A DNA stretch of 64,000 nucleotides from Streptomyces albiflavescens (GTDB lineage Bacteria > Actinomycetota > Actinomycetes > Streptomycetales > Streptomycetaceae): the NCBI RefSeq assembly GCF_014645835.1, contig NZ_BMMM01000027.1, forward strand, positions 1 to 64,000, in the 5' to 3' direction. The notes below the pieces were generated by a model. That model worked only from the letters and a program-made list of their open reading frames with translations. It had not been told where the DNA came from and did not search any database. The translations under genes and the position numbers were made by a program. Below, piece by piece: positions 56,115-64,000 of this stretch. Numbering within the stretch: position 1 is the first letter of the stretch; each line of letters opens with the position of its first letter.

Positions 56115-56259
56115 CGGGACCTCCGGTCGCTCGGTGTGCGAGGAGCCTAGGAAGCCCGGACGGTGGCTTTGAGTTGCACCATGTCACGTCTGAAGCGCTG
56201 TGCCGTTCCACGGTGTCACCCCCGCGTCGTCCCATGTTTCACCTGTGTCGTGCTGTGTT

Positions 56260-56370
56260 TCACCGTTGTTGCGCCTCATGCCGTCACCGTCGTCGCGCGT
56301 CGAGCCTTCACCGTTGTTGCCACTCATGCCGTCACCGTCGTCGCGCGTCGAGCCTTCACCGTTGTTGGGC
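56260..56370. repeat. 48-bp tandem repeat including the PucR stop codon
   Basis: Units of 48 bases begin at 56260, 56308 and 56356 with TCACCGTTGTTG. The unit at 56356 is the coding end of the PucR gene (stop trinucleotide TCA on the plus strand), and two nearly identical units follow downstream of the gene. In another minus-strand frame it would encode NNGEGSTRDDGDGM repeats. The 56115-56259 remainder probably holds the promoter of the nitrilase gene. Confidence 0.88.
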
Positions 56371-57912
56371 GTCGTGCGCGAGCAGCGCGATGTGGACGGA
56401 CGCCGCCTGCTCGAAGTCATCGAGGTCGACGCCGAGACGGGCCTCTATGGCCTCCAGACGCCGGTACAGGGCGGGCCTGCTGACGTGGTGGAGTTGCGCG
56501 GTGCGCGACTTGTTGCGGCCGGTTGCGAGATACGTCCGCAGCACGGGCAGCAGCTCCGACTCGGCGTCGGCGCCGCACAACAGACCGTCCAACTCCCGCT
56601 CGGCGAAGGACTGGACGTGCGGATCGTCCCGCAACAGCCGTACCAGACCGCGCAGATGGACGTCCCGCAGGCGTACGAGCAGCGGCTCGTCCTGGTCGGC
56701 GGGTGCGTCGGCGGCGGCCTCGGCGACGTGCAGGGCCTCGCGCAGGCCGCCGGGGACGTCGTCCCAGGCAGTATGGGGAGAGGCGGCGGCCACCGTCGTA
56801 CGGGCGCCGGTCTCGTGGCGCAGCCGCAGCGCGAAGTGCGCCGCCAGCGCCTCCCCGTCCTGGTCGCGGGCGAGGCTGAGCAGTACGGCGGTGGCCCCGT
56901 CGGCCAGCTCGGCGACGAGTCCGGGTAGCCCCAACAGACGCAGGACACGGTCCAGTTGGACCGGATCGCCGTCCCGCACCACGAGCGGCACGAACGCCCG
57001 CCGGTTGACGGGCAGCCCGGCCGCGCGCGCCCTCGGCAGCAGCTGCCGGGCGGGTACGACACCGCTCACCAGGTCGGTCAGCAGGCTCTGCGCGGACTCC
57101 TCCTCCCAGGTGTGCACGGAGCCGCCGAGCATCCGGTGCAGGACCAGGGACTCGGCGGCCCGGTCGGCGAGCAGCCGCCCCGTCGCGCCCTCGCCGCGGT
57201 ATCCGCACAGCACGATGCGGCCCCAGCGCTCGCCGCGCCCGCCCAGCTCGGCGCGGATCCAGCCGTCGCCCTCGCTGCCGCCCGCCTGCCGGGCGATGCG
57301 CTCCCAGTCGCGCAGCACGTCGTCGACGGCGGACCGCTCCCCCGCCGTGGCCAGGACCCGGTGGGCGAGGTTGGTGACGACGACGGGGCAGGCGGCGTGC
57401 CCGGCGATCTCGTCGAGCATCCGCTGCAGCGGGGCGCCCGCTGTGATGAGTCCGGTGAGCGCGGTCCGTACGGCCTCGGACAGACTCACGGCCGCGAACT
57501 TGCTTCTGACCAGCCGGGACTGGACCTCCTCCGTCAACTCGGCGAAGGGGAAGGGCCGGTGGAGCACCACCATGGGCAGCCCGCAGCGCTCGGCCGCCCG
57601 GCGCATCACGTCCGGTGGCGCCGGGAAGGCGCGGCCGAGTCCGAGGACGACGGCCGCCGCCTCCGCGCGGTGCAGCGAGCGGATGTACTCGGCCTGCGCG
57701 TCGGGGTCGCCGGCGAGCAACACCCCGGTGGTGAGCACCATTTCGCCGCCGCTGAGCATCACGCCCACGTCGGCGGCCTCGGCCACGTGCACCCAGCGCA
57801 CGGGCCGGTCGAGATGGCCCGCGCCGGCCACCACCTCGGGCTCTCCGGCGAGCACCCGGTCCAGGGTGAGGACCTGGCGTACCGACAGGGCGGGTTCCAA
57901 GGCGGTGGTCAT
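56356..57912 (-). CDS. PucR-family regulator
   Basis: This 518-residue regulator has an N-terminal PucR domain (about 10-130: VLTLDRVLAGEPEVVAGAGH) and a C-terminal HTH near residue 465: LRTYLATGRNKSRTAQLHHV and SRPALYRRLEAIEARLG. PucR proteins activate purine or pyrimidine catabolism, so this is probably the cluster regulator. It follows the aminotransferase gene by 28 bases on the same strand. Confidence 0.9.
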   Translation of the reverse strand: MTTALEPALSVRQVLTLDRVLAGEPEVVAGAGHLDRPVRWVHVAEAADVGVMLSGGEMVLTTGVLLAGDPDAQAEYIRSLHRAEAAAVVLGLGRAFPAPPDVMRRAAERCGLPMVVLHRPFPFAELTEEVQSRLVRSKFAAVSLSEAVRTALTGLITAGAPLQRMLDEIAGHAACPVVVTNLAHRVLATAGERSAVDDVLRDWERIARQAGGSEGDGWIRAELGGRGERWGRIVLCGYRGEGATGRLLADRAAESLVLHRMLGGSVHTWEEESAQSLLTDLVSGVVPARQLLPRARAAGLPVNRRAFVPLVVRDGDPVQLDRVLRLLGLPGLVAELADGATAVLLSLARDQDGEALAAHFALRLRHETGARTTVAAASPHTAWDDVPGGLREALHVAEAAADAPADQDEPLLVRLRDVHLRGLVRLLRDDPHVQSFAERELDGLLCGADAESELLPVLRTYLATGRNKSRTAQLHHVSRPALYRRLEAIEARLGVDLDDFEQAASVHIALLAHDAQQR

Positions 57913-57940
57913 GGCGACGAAGTCCCTTGCTCAGGTTCTC

Positions 57941-59224
57941 TTACCGGGTACACCTCAGCGCGCGCTCGAGAATCGCCGCGCCCTCCTCCGCCTCCGCGAC
58001 GGTGAGGGACAGCGGCGGTGCGATGCGCAGCACGCTGGTGTTGTGACCGCCGCCCTTGCCGATCAACAGGCCTTCTTCGCGGGCCGCCTCGAGCACGGCC
58101 GCGGCACCCTCCGGGTTCGCCTCGTCGGTGCCGGGCCTGACCAGCTCGACGCCGATCATCAAGCCGCGCCCGCGCACCTCGCGTACGCCGTCCAGTTGCG
58201 CGGCGATCGCCCGCAGCCGCTCGATGAGCAGACCGCCGACGCGCCGGGCGTTGCCCTGCAGGTCGTGTTCGAGGAGGTACGTGAGGTTCGCGAGCCCCGC
58301 CGCCATCGTGACCGGCGAGCCGCCGAAGGTGGAGATGGAGTTGGAGTCGAGACAGTTCATGATCTCGGCGCGGGCGACGACGCCGCCGATGGACATGCCG
58401 TTGCCGATGCCCTTGGCGAAGGTCAGCATGTCCGGCGGCCCCGACGCGGCATGCGCCTGCCAGCCCCAGAAGTGCTCGCCGGTTCGGCCCCAGCCGGTCT
58501 GCACCTCGTCGGCGATCCAGAGGATGCCGCGCTCGTCCAGGACCTCGCGGAAGGCCGCGTACAGGCCGTCGGGCGGCGCGGTGAAGCCGCCGACACCCTG
58601 GATCGGTTCGGCGATCAGGGCCGCCGGCGGGCGGATGTGGCCGAGCAGGTCCACCAGGTCGTCGACGCAGGCCGCGATGAACTCGGCGTCAGCGAGATCG
58701 GCGTACGGACCGCGCGTGCGGACGCCACCGTGGACGTACAGCGTCTGGAGCGGCGAGAGGGAGGTCGGCGACCAGGCTTTGTTGCCGGTGATGCCGACCG
58801 CGCTGAACGAGCGGCCGTGGTAGCTGTTGCGCATCGCCAGGATCTGGTTGCTCTGCCGGTAGGCGGTGGCGAGCAGCAGGGCCGTGTCGTTGGCCTCGGT
58901 GCCGGAGGTGGTGAAGAAGACGCGCGCGTCCGGGATGCCGGAGAGTTGGGCGATCCGCTCGGCGAGGTCGACCATCGGCCGGTCGAGGTAGAGCGTCGAG
59001 GTGTGGATGATCCGCCCGGCCTGCTCGCTGACGGCCTTCGTCACCTCGGGCAGCGCGTGCGCGGTCATCGTGGTAAGGATGCCGCCGAAGAAGTCGAGGT
59101 ACCTGTTGCCCTCGGCGTCCCAGACGTGCCGGCCCTCGCCGTGGGTGATCTCGATCGGGTCCTCGTAGTAGAGGGCGAGCCAGTCGGGCATGACGGCCTT
59201 GTGACGTGCGTACAGGTCGCTCAC
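57941..59224 (-). CDS. class III omega-aminotransferase
   Basis: This 427-residue PLP enzyme of the class III group begins VSDLYARHKAVMPDWLALYY. The cofactor Lys is in LTFAKGIGNGMSIGG; the phosphate and ring contacts appear in FTTSGTEANDTALLLA, and the acid in WIADEVQTGWGRTG. In this context it would convert beta-alanine or beta-aminoisobutyrate to a semialdehyde (inference). The GTG at 59224 overlaps the upstream nitrilase stop. Confidence 0.9.
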   Translation of the reverse strand: MSDLYARHKAVMPDWLALYYEDPIEITHGEGRHVWDAEGNRYLDFFGGILTTMTAHALPEVTKAVSEQAGRIIHTSTLYLDRPMVDLAERIAQLSGIPDARVFFTTSGTEANDTALLLATAYRQSNQILAMRNSYHGRSFSAVGITGNKAWSPTSLSPLQTLYVHGGVRTRGPYADLADAEFIAACVDDLVDLLGHIRPPAALIAEPIQGVGGFTAPPDGLYAAFREVLDERGILWIADEVQTGWGRTGEHFWGWQAHAASGPPDMLTFAKGIGNGMSIGGVVARAEIMNCLDSNSISTFGGSPVTMAAGLANLTYLLEHDLQGNARRVGGLLIERLRAIAAQLDGVREVRGRGLMIGVELVRPGTDEANPEGAAAVLEAAREEGLLIGKGGGHNTSVLRIAPPLSLTVAEAEEGAAILERALRCTR

Positions 59225-60063
59225 GGCTGCACCAGCCCTTCGTACGCGTCGGGTCGTCGGTCGCGGTAGAACGCCCACTGCTGCCGGACTTCCTCGATCA
59301 GGTCGAAGTCGAGGTCGCGGACGACGAGTTCCTCGGCCTTGTCGCTCGCCGTCTCCCCCACGAACTGGCCGCGCGGGTCGACGAAGTACGACGTCCCGTA
59401 GAAGTCGTTGTCCCCGTACTCCTCCTCGCCCACACGGTTGATCGCCGCGATGAAGTACTCGTTGGCGACGGCCGCGGCGGGCTGTTCCAGCTGCCAGAGG
59501 TAGGCGGACAGGCCGCGGGAGGTGGCGGACGGGTTGTAGACGAGCTGGGCGCCGTTCAGACCGAGTTGCCGCCAGCCCTCCGGGAAGTGGCGGTCGTAGC
59601 AGATGTACACGCCGATCTTGCCTACGGCGGTGTCGAAGACGGGCCAGCCCAGGTTCCCCGGTTTGAAGTAGTACTTCTCCCAGAAGCCCTTCACCTGGGG
59701 GATGTGATGCTTGCGGTACTTGCCGAGGTACGTGCCGTCGGCGTCGATCACGGCCGCGGTGTTGAAGTAGAAGCCGGACTGCTCGACCTCGAAGACGGGC
59801 ACCACGACGACCATGCCGGTCTCGCGGGCGAGTTCCCGCATCCGAGTGACGGTGGGCCCGTCGGGCACGTGCTCCGCCCAGCGGTAGTGCTCGGGCTCCT
59901 GGACCTGGCAGAAATAGGGAGCGTTGAAGACTTCCTGGAATCCGATGACCTTGGCGCCCTGCCGGGCCGCCTCGCGGGCGTGTTCCTCGTGTTTGGCGAC
60001 CATGGATGCGGTATCGCCTGTCCAGGTGGCCTGGACCAGAGCGGCACGTACGACGTTGGCCAT
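59221..60063 (-). CDS. nitrilase-superfamily amidase, second copy
   Basis: This 280-residue enzyme also carries the E-K-C triad (GFQEVFNAPYFCQ, YRKHHIPQVKG, VYICYDRHFPEGWR). It is the first gene of the minus-strand cluster, coupled to the aminotransferase. It and the gene at 55272 are paralogues and may split carbamoyl-beta-alanine and carbamoyl-beta-aminoisobutyrate or hydantoin products. The ATG is 60063. Confidence 0.9.
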   Translation of the reverse strand: MANVVRAALVQATWTGDTASMVAKHEEHAREAARQGAKVIGFQEVFNAPYFCQVQEPEHYRWAEHVPDGPTVTRMRELARETGMVVVVPVFEVEQSGFYFNTAAVIDADGTYLGKYRKHHIPQVKGFWEKYYFKPGNLGWPVFDTAVGKIGVYICYDRHFPEGWRQLGLNGAQLVYNPSATSRGLSAYLWQLEQPAAAVANEYFIAAINRVGEEEYGDNDFYGTSYFVDPRGQFVGETASDKAEELVVRDLDFDLIEEVRQQWAFYRDRRPDAYEGLVQP

Positions 60064-60090
60064 GAGCTGCTCCTTCGACGGGACGTCAGA

Positions 60091-60127
60091 GAGCCTCTAC
60101 GCCCGTAGACAAAGGCTGTAGAGGCTC
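60091..60127. promoter_or_regulatory. dyad upstream of the pyrimidine cluster
   Basis: GAGCCTCTAC (60091-60100) and GTAGAGGCTC (60118-60127) form a perfect 10-base inverted repeat with a 17-base spacer. A smaller CTACGCCCGTAG dyad overlaps the left arm. It lies 28 bases upstream of the first cluster gene and is a candidate PucR operator. Confidence 0.6.
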
Positions 60128-60223
60128 GAAAGTAAGCCCCTCGGAGAGCCTTGCCAAGACCATCGTCGTTAACCCGCTGAGTCGATCACGTTTCACACTC
60201 CTGTGGGTGAGCGACGGATCCGG

Positions 60224-61831
60224 TCACGCGGTGAAGCCGGCTACCCGCAGAGCGTGGACGAGGTCCCAGTGACGTTCGTCCGAGACGCCCTGGGCGGCCT
60301 CCAGGAGGAGCGGCACCAGCCGCTGCGGGTCCGCTTCCACGCTGCGGGCCGCCTCCTCCGGGGTGCGCATGCGGACGTACGCGTCGAGCAGTGCGTCGAT
60401 CTCGCGCCGGCGGCCCTCCTCGGCGAGGCCCAGCACCGCGGTCCCGATCTCCGGCGCGGGCCGGACGACGCCCTGGCGCAGCATCTGCTGCCCGTCGGCC
60501 GTCCGGCCCGCCGCGACGAGCGCGTCCGCGGCGGCGACCAGCCGGTCGGCGGGGAGCGAGGCCGCCTCCCACAGCAGGGTGGCCCAGTCGGCGTCCAGGC
60601 CCGCGCGGTGCAGCTCCGCGGCGAGCAGGGGGAAACGGGCGGCGGGCCAGTACGCGGCCTCGACGAGGACGGCGTGCGCCTCGCCGCTCCGGCCCTCGCT
60701 CCGCAGCCGTATCAGCGTCTCGACGGTCTCGGCGGTGGCCCGCCGCGCCCCGTCGTCCAGCGGCTCCGTGCGCGGCTGCGCGGGCTCCTCGGCCGCTCCC
60801 GCGAAGCGGGCGCCTCGGGGAGTACGGCCGCTCCGCGCGGTCGGGGCCGGGGCGGGCGGCGCCACCTCGGGTACGGCCATGGGGGCCGCCTCCGGCTCCA
60901 TCATTCCGGCGAAGCGTGCGCTGCCTCGGGGGCGACGCTTGGAGCGCTGCTTGGGGGTGGCGGGTGTCGGCTCCGGGGCCCGGGCCGGGGGCCGGTCGTG
61001 GTCGCCCTGTGCGTGGGGGGCGTACGCGTCGGGACGTGAGGCCGCCGGACGGTCCGGCGACGCCGTGTCCGCGAAGGCGGAGCCCGCGGCGCGCTGCTCC
61101 GGCACGGACGGGTCCGCGAGAGGGGAGCGCGGGCCGGTCTGCTCGGGAATGGTCGAGGGGTGGCGGGGCGATGACGGCCCGGGGGTGGGCCCTTCTCCAG
61201 GGCCCGGCCGGGCCGTCGGACGGCCTGCTGTATGCACCCCGTCCTCGGGCTGCCGTACCCGGAACACGTCCCCGGCGGGCCCGGCCGTGAAGTCAAGTGC
61301 GCCCTGCCCGTGGGTGTACTGCTGGCGGCGGTCGAGGTTCTCCATGCGGTGGCGGAGCTCGCTGCAGCGGGCCGTGGCGCGTTCGTGGTCGTCATGGGCC
61401 CAGGCGAGGTCGAGCCGGATCGACTCGGCCTCCTCCTGGGAGCGGGCCGAGTGGAGCAGCCGGCCCAGCTCGGCCTGGCGCTCGGCCGCGTAGCGCTGTT
61501 CCCGGTGCATCACGTCGAGGCGGTCGCTGAGGGCGTCGAAGCCTCCGGGCCGGCCGTCGTACGCGGCCAGCGAGGCGCCGTGCAGGGCGCGGGCCCGGTC
61601 GGCCTCCTGGTCGGCGGCCCGGTCGCCGTACTCCGCGGCGAGGTCCTGGAGCAGCGCCTCCACGACGTCCCAGGGCGGGACCTCCCAGCCGTCCAGACAG
61701 GCCCGCATGCCGTCGGGATCGCGCTGCCAGAACACCCCGCACCAGCCGCCGCCCCGATCGAGCCGTTCCATCAGCCCGGTCAGGTACCTTGCGAACTCCC
61801 GCACTTGACCCGGGAGTTGTTCTACAGCCAT
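60224..61831 (-). CDS. Streptomyces-type protein of unknown function
   Basis: I do not recognise a named family for this 535-residue protein. The N-terminal part (1-190) is alpha-helical with a Glu/Arg/Ala-rich coiled-coil stretch (about 115-185). A long Pro/Ala/Arg-rich linker (about 190-365) separates it from a C-terminal helical domain (370-535) whose repeated helix pairs (RAGLDADWATLLWEAASLPA) resemble TPR-like or alpha-solenoid folds. There is no signal peptide or membrane segment. GGGGAG precedes the ATG at 61831. Confidence 0.75.
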   Translation of the reverse strand: MAVEQLPGQVREFARYLTGLMERLDRGGGWCGVFWQRDPDGMRACLDGWEVPPWDVVEALLQDLAAEYGDRAADQEADRARALHGASLAAYDGRPGGFDALSDRLDVMHREQRYAAERQAELGRLLHSARSQEEAESIRLDLAWAHDDHERATARCSELRHRMENLDRRQQYTHGQGALDFTAGPAGDVFRVRQPEDGVHTAGRPTARPGPGEGPTPGPSSPRHPSTIPEQTGPRSPLADPSVPEQRAAGSAFADTASPDRPAASRPDAYAPHAQGDHDRPPARAPEPTPATPKQRSKRRPRGSARFAGMMEPEAAPMAVPEVAPPAPAPTARSGRTPRGARFAGAAEEPAQPRTEPLDDGARRATAETVETLIRLRSEGRSGEAHAVLVEAAYWPAARFPLLAAELHRAGLDADWATLLWEAASLPADRLVAAADALVAAGRTADGQQMLRQGVVRPAPEIGTAVLGLAEEGRRREIDALLDAYVRMRTPEEAARSVEADPQRLVPLLLEAAQGVSDERHWDLVHALRVAGFTA

Positions 61832-62030
61832 CACACGACTCCCCGCCCGAATGGAGTGTTCCGGTCTGGTAGAAAACACCAGCCGTGTTACGAGACGGCT
61901 ACAAGGAGTTTTCGGGCCGGACGCAGAGATCTCCGGGTTGGATGAAACCGGTGTGCGGCCCTCCGGGGTCGCAGCTGTCAGGAGACCCTACTCGCCTCCC
62001 CCGCCCGGCGGTCGGCGATCGGACCGCGTC

Positions 62031-62285
62031 TCACGCCACGCGCGCCAACGCGCACCGCACCACGAGGTCGTCCATCGACAGGCCGAGCGCCCGCGCCAGC
62101 GCCGCCACCGTGAAGAAGGCGGGGGTGGGCGCCCGCCCGGTCTCGATCTTGCGCAGCGTCTCGGCCGAGATCCCGGCGACCGCCGCGATCTCCGCCATGC
62201 TGCGGTCACCGCGGGCGTCGCGCAGCAGTCGGCCGAGCCGCTCGCCGCGTTCCCGCTCTTCCGGGGTCAGGGGGGTGCGTACCAT
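62031..62285 (-). CDS. small XRE-family regulator
   Basis: This 84-residue HTH_3 regulator contains RGDRSMAEIAAVAGISAETL and RKIETGRAP, the XRE recognition region, then AALARALGLSMDDLVV. It is divergent from a methionine aminopeptidase gene; the two start codons are 33 bases apart. No ligand domain is present. It probably represses the shared region, as the small space has a perfect dyad. Confidence 0.88.
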   Translation of the reverse strand: MVRTPLTPEERERGERLGRLLRDARGDRSMAEIAAVAGISAETLRKIETGRAPTPAFFTVAALARALGLSMDDLVVRCALARVA

Positions 62286-62322
62286 GCCACCATTCTAATA
62301 CCGGTATAGTAATTGGCATGGT
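62281..62322. promoter_or_regulatory. divergent promoters inside a 9-bp dyad spanning both start codons
   Basis: ACCATGCCA (62281-62289) and TGGCATGGT (62314-62322) are perfect inverted arms, each containing one of the two start codons (62283-62285 on the minus strand, 62318-62320 on the plus strand). -10-like TATAGT (62305-62310, plus) and TAGAAT (minus) each end six or seven bases from an ATG, so both mRNAs may be leaderless. Confidence 0.68.
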
Positions 62323-63085
62323 GGAACTGAAGACGGACACATCGATCGACGAGATGTACGCGGCGGGCCAGGTCGTGGGCAGGGCGCTCACGGCGGTACG
62401 GGAAGCAGCCGACGTCGGCGTCTCGCTGCTGGAGCTGGACGAAGTGGCGCACCAGGTCCTGCGGGACGCGGGCGCGCGCTCCCCCTTCCTCGGCTACCGC
62501 CCCTCCTTCGCGCCCACCCCCTTCCCGGCGGTCCTCTGCGCCTCCGTGAACAACGCGATCGTGCACGGCATCCCGAACGGCTACCGGCTGCGCGACGGGG
62601 ACCTGGTCTCCATGGACTTCGGTGCCGAACTGGGCGGCTGGGTGGGCGACTCGGCGATCAGCTTCATCGTCGGGAGGCCGCGCGCCGCCGACGTACGCCT
62701 GATCGAGACCGCGGAGCGGGCCCTCGCGGCCGGCATCGAGGCCGCCGTCGTCGGCAACCGCATCGGCGACATCGCGCACGCCATCGGCACGGTGTGCCGC
62801 GCGGCCGGGTACGGCATCCCGGACGGCTTCGGCGGCCACGGCGTGGGCCGCCATATGCACGAGGACCCGTCCGTCCCGAACGAGGGCCGACCCGGCCGTG
62901 GCCTCCCCCTGCGTCACGGCATGGTCCTCGCCATCGAGCCCATGCTCATCGGCGGCGGCACCAACGGCTACCACGCGGCCCCCGACGGCTGGACCCTCCG
63001 TACGAACGACGGCTCGCGCGCGGCCCATGCGGAACACACCGTGGCCATCACCGAGGCGGGGCCCCGCATCCTGACGGCGCGCTGA
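62318..63085 (+). CDS. map: type I methionine aminopeptidase
   Basis: This 255-residue enzyme removes N-terminal methionine. The five metal ligands can be seen: Asp in SMDFGAELGG, Asp in GDSAISFIVG, His in GFGGHGVGRHMHED, Glu in LAIEPMLIGG and Glu in AHAEHTVAI. It is normal in length for a type I enzyme without an N-terminal extension. Its location away from ribosomal protein genes suggests a secondary, non-housekeeping copy. It is divergent from the XRE gene. Confidence 0.92.
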   Translation: MVELKTDTSIDEMYAAGQVVGRALTAVREAADVGVSLLELDEVAHQVLRDAGARSPFLGYRPSFAPTPFPAVLCASVNNAIVHGIPNGYRLRDGDLVSMDFGAELGGWVGDSAISFIVGRPRAADVRLIETAERALAAGIEAAVVGNRIGDIAHAIGTVCRAAGYGIPDGFGGHGVGRHMHEDPSVPNEGRPGRGLPLRHGMVLAIEPMLIGGGTNGYHAAPDGWTLRTNDGSRAAHAEHTVAITEAGPRILTAR

Positions 63086-63181
63086 CCCCCTAGCCGTCCC
63101 CGGCATGCCCGACCAGCCCACCGACCATCGCGCGGGCAGTGTTCCGACCTCCCAGAACGCTGCCCGCACGGGCATGGGCCG

Positions 63182-64000
63182 CTACGACGCGGGCCGGACC
63201 ACCATGGCCGAGCCACCGCCGCGCCGCACCTTCTCCGCGGCTGCCAGCCACGTGCCGTTCGGGAGGCGTTGGACGCCGGTCGCCGCGCCGATTTCCGGGT
63301 TCTGGCGGAAGGCGTGGCCGATGGACTCCAGCTGGGCCTTCAGAGGGCTGTTCCACAGGGCTGGTTCGAGTTCGGTGGTGGTCTGGTTGCGCTGGCTGGC
63401 GCGGGGGGCGGCTATCGCGTCCACCAGGGGCAGCCCTCGGTCCAGGAACTCCGTCAGCGTCTGCAGCACGGTCGTGACGATGGTCGCGCCGCCCGGCGAA
63501 CCGAGCGCCACCACGGGCTGGTTGGCGCGGTCGAGCACGATCGTCGGCGAGATGGACGAGCGCGGCCGCTTGCCGGGTCCGGGCAGGTTCGGGTCGTGGA
63601 CGTCCGGGCTCGCGGGCGTGAAGGAGAAGTCCGTCAGCTCGTTGTTGAGGATGAAGCCGCGGCCCGGCACGGTGATACCGCTGCCGCCGGTCTGCTCGAT
63701 GGTCAGCGTGTACGCGACGACGTTGCCCCACTTGTCGGCCACCGTCAGATGCGTGGTGTTCTCGCCCTCGTACGTCGTCGGGGCGGCCGTTCCGGCGGTG
63801 GAGCAGGCCGCCGGGTTGCCCGGGTCACCCGGCGCCAGGGGGCTCGTCAGCACCGCGTCGTCCTTGATCAGGCATTCCCGCGAGTCCGCGTACTTCTGCG
63901 ACAGAAGTCCCTTCGTCGGCACGTCCTCGAAGGCCGGGTCACCCACCCAGCGGCCCCGGTCCGCGAAAGCGATCCGGCTCGCCTCGATGGAGCGGTGCAG
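63182..64000 (-). CDS. ggt: gamma-glutamyltransferase, C-terminal part (truncated by window end)
   Basis: The frame is open to the window edge; 273 codons are present. Autoprocessing Thr is in YEGENTTHLTVADKWGN, followed by the glycine-rich loop GSGITVPGRGFILNNELTDF, and the oxyanion-region GSPGGATIVTTVLQTL. The upstream LHRSIEASRIAFADRGRW matches the A-subunit end. It is a classical GGT, probably secreted as others in the family, but the N-terminus is outside the window. Confidence 0.92.
   Translation of the reverse strand: MHRSIEASRIAFADRGRWVGDPAFEDVPTKGLLSQKYADSRECLIKDDAVLTSPLAPGDPGNPAACSTAGTAAPTTYEGENTTHLTVADKWGNVVAYTLTIEQTGGSGITVPGRGFILNNELTDFSFTPASPDVHDPNLPGPGKRPRSSISPTIVLDRANQPVVALGSPGGATIVTTVLQTLTEFLDRGLPLVDAIAAPRASQRNQTTTELEPALWNSPLKAQLESIGHAFRQNPEIGAATGVQRLPNGTWLAAAEKVRRGGGSAMVVRPAS

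Noticed and set aside
56260..56370. possible CRISPR-like repeats
   Set aside because: Units are contiguous 48-bp tandem copies that include coding sequence; there are no variable spacers.
59206..60108. 300-codon open frame opposite the nitrilase gene
   Set aside because: Antisense shadow of an enzyme with a complete catalytic triad; low-complexity protein with no domain.
62031..63085. toxin-antitoxin or ImmA/ImmR-like phage module
   Set aside because: The metalloenzyme has all five methionine aminopeptidase ligands and no integrase or phage genes are present.

Overview
The window is chromosomal DNA from a Streptomyces or a very close actinomycete relative. GC content is very high with strong third-position GC bias, so long spurious ORFs lie opposite most real genes. 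Many genes start with GTG, neighbouring genes often overlap by ATGA or GTGA, and the families present (F420-dependent LLM oxidoreductase, NmtR-type regulator, SHOCT protein, PucR, BlaI/M56 pairs, DUF347 proteins) are typical of that group. I see no rRNA, tRNA, CRISPR array, intact insertion sequence or prophage.

Layout. 0.1-3 kb: an SDR with a divergent MmyB-type regulator, a Nudix hydrolase and a SHOCT protein. 3.1-7.1 kb: a tight operon for a glucose 1-dehydrogenase-like SDR, a short-Q-loop cytochrome bd oxidase (cydAB) and gluconokinase. 7.1-17 kb: membrane proteins (DUF389, GAP family, YihY/BrkB) and a GMC oxidoreductase-DUF2252-GH15 operon. 17.5-20.3 kb: a self-contained ferredoxin-reductase-P450 operon. 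20.5-23.3 kb: sirtuin, Ogt and Ada-AlkA alkylation repair. 23.3-27 kb: a P1B-4 metal ATPase divergent from an NmtR-like sensor and an MFS transporter. 27.2-38.3 kb: two BlaI-M56 pairs, DedA, an OmpR-type two-component system, two DUF347 membrane proteins, a GT-C/flippase-like pair and a TetR regulator. 38.6-50.8 kb: mixed metabolic genes (SnoaL-like, macrodomain, FAD oxidoreductase, inositol phosphatase, gamma-glutamyltransferase-like, lipoate ligase-like, Uma2), a NarL-type two-component system, an AhpD-like/methyltransferase pair and a secreted protein. 50.9-60.1 kb: a reductive pyrimidine (or related ureide) catabolic cluster under a PucR regulator. 60.2-64 kb: a Streptomyces-type unknown protein, a divergent XRE/methionine aminopeptidase pair and the C-terminal part of a gamma-glutamyltransferase.

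How the genes fit together. Trehalase-like GH15, glucose dehydrogenase, gluconokinase and a bd oxidase could form a stress-adapted glucose oxidation route (inference). NCS1 permease, dihydropyrimidinase, two ureidopropionase-type amidases, an omega-aminotransferase and an F420 LLM enzyme make a near-complete pyrimidine-to-semialdehyde route, with the LLM enzyme a candidate for the reductive first step.

The most notable regulatory DNA is: a 16-base box shared by both DUF347 genes, paired BlaI boxes in front of both BlaI systems, matching TetR palindromes at 37.7 and 38.5 kb, an NmtR-type operator that contains the ATPase start codon, and a dyad enclosing both start codons of the XRE/map pair. 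The most unusual structural theme is that several genes end in short tandem repeats that copy the stop codon and the last few codons. In addition, a 77-bp dispersed CTAG-ended element sits at the stop codons of two unrelated genes.
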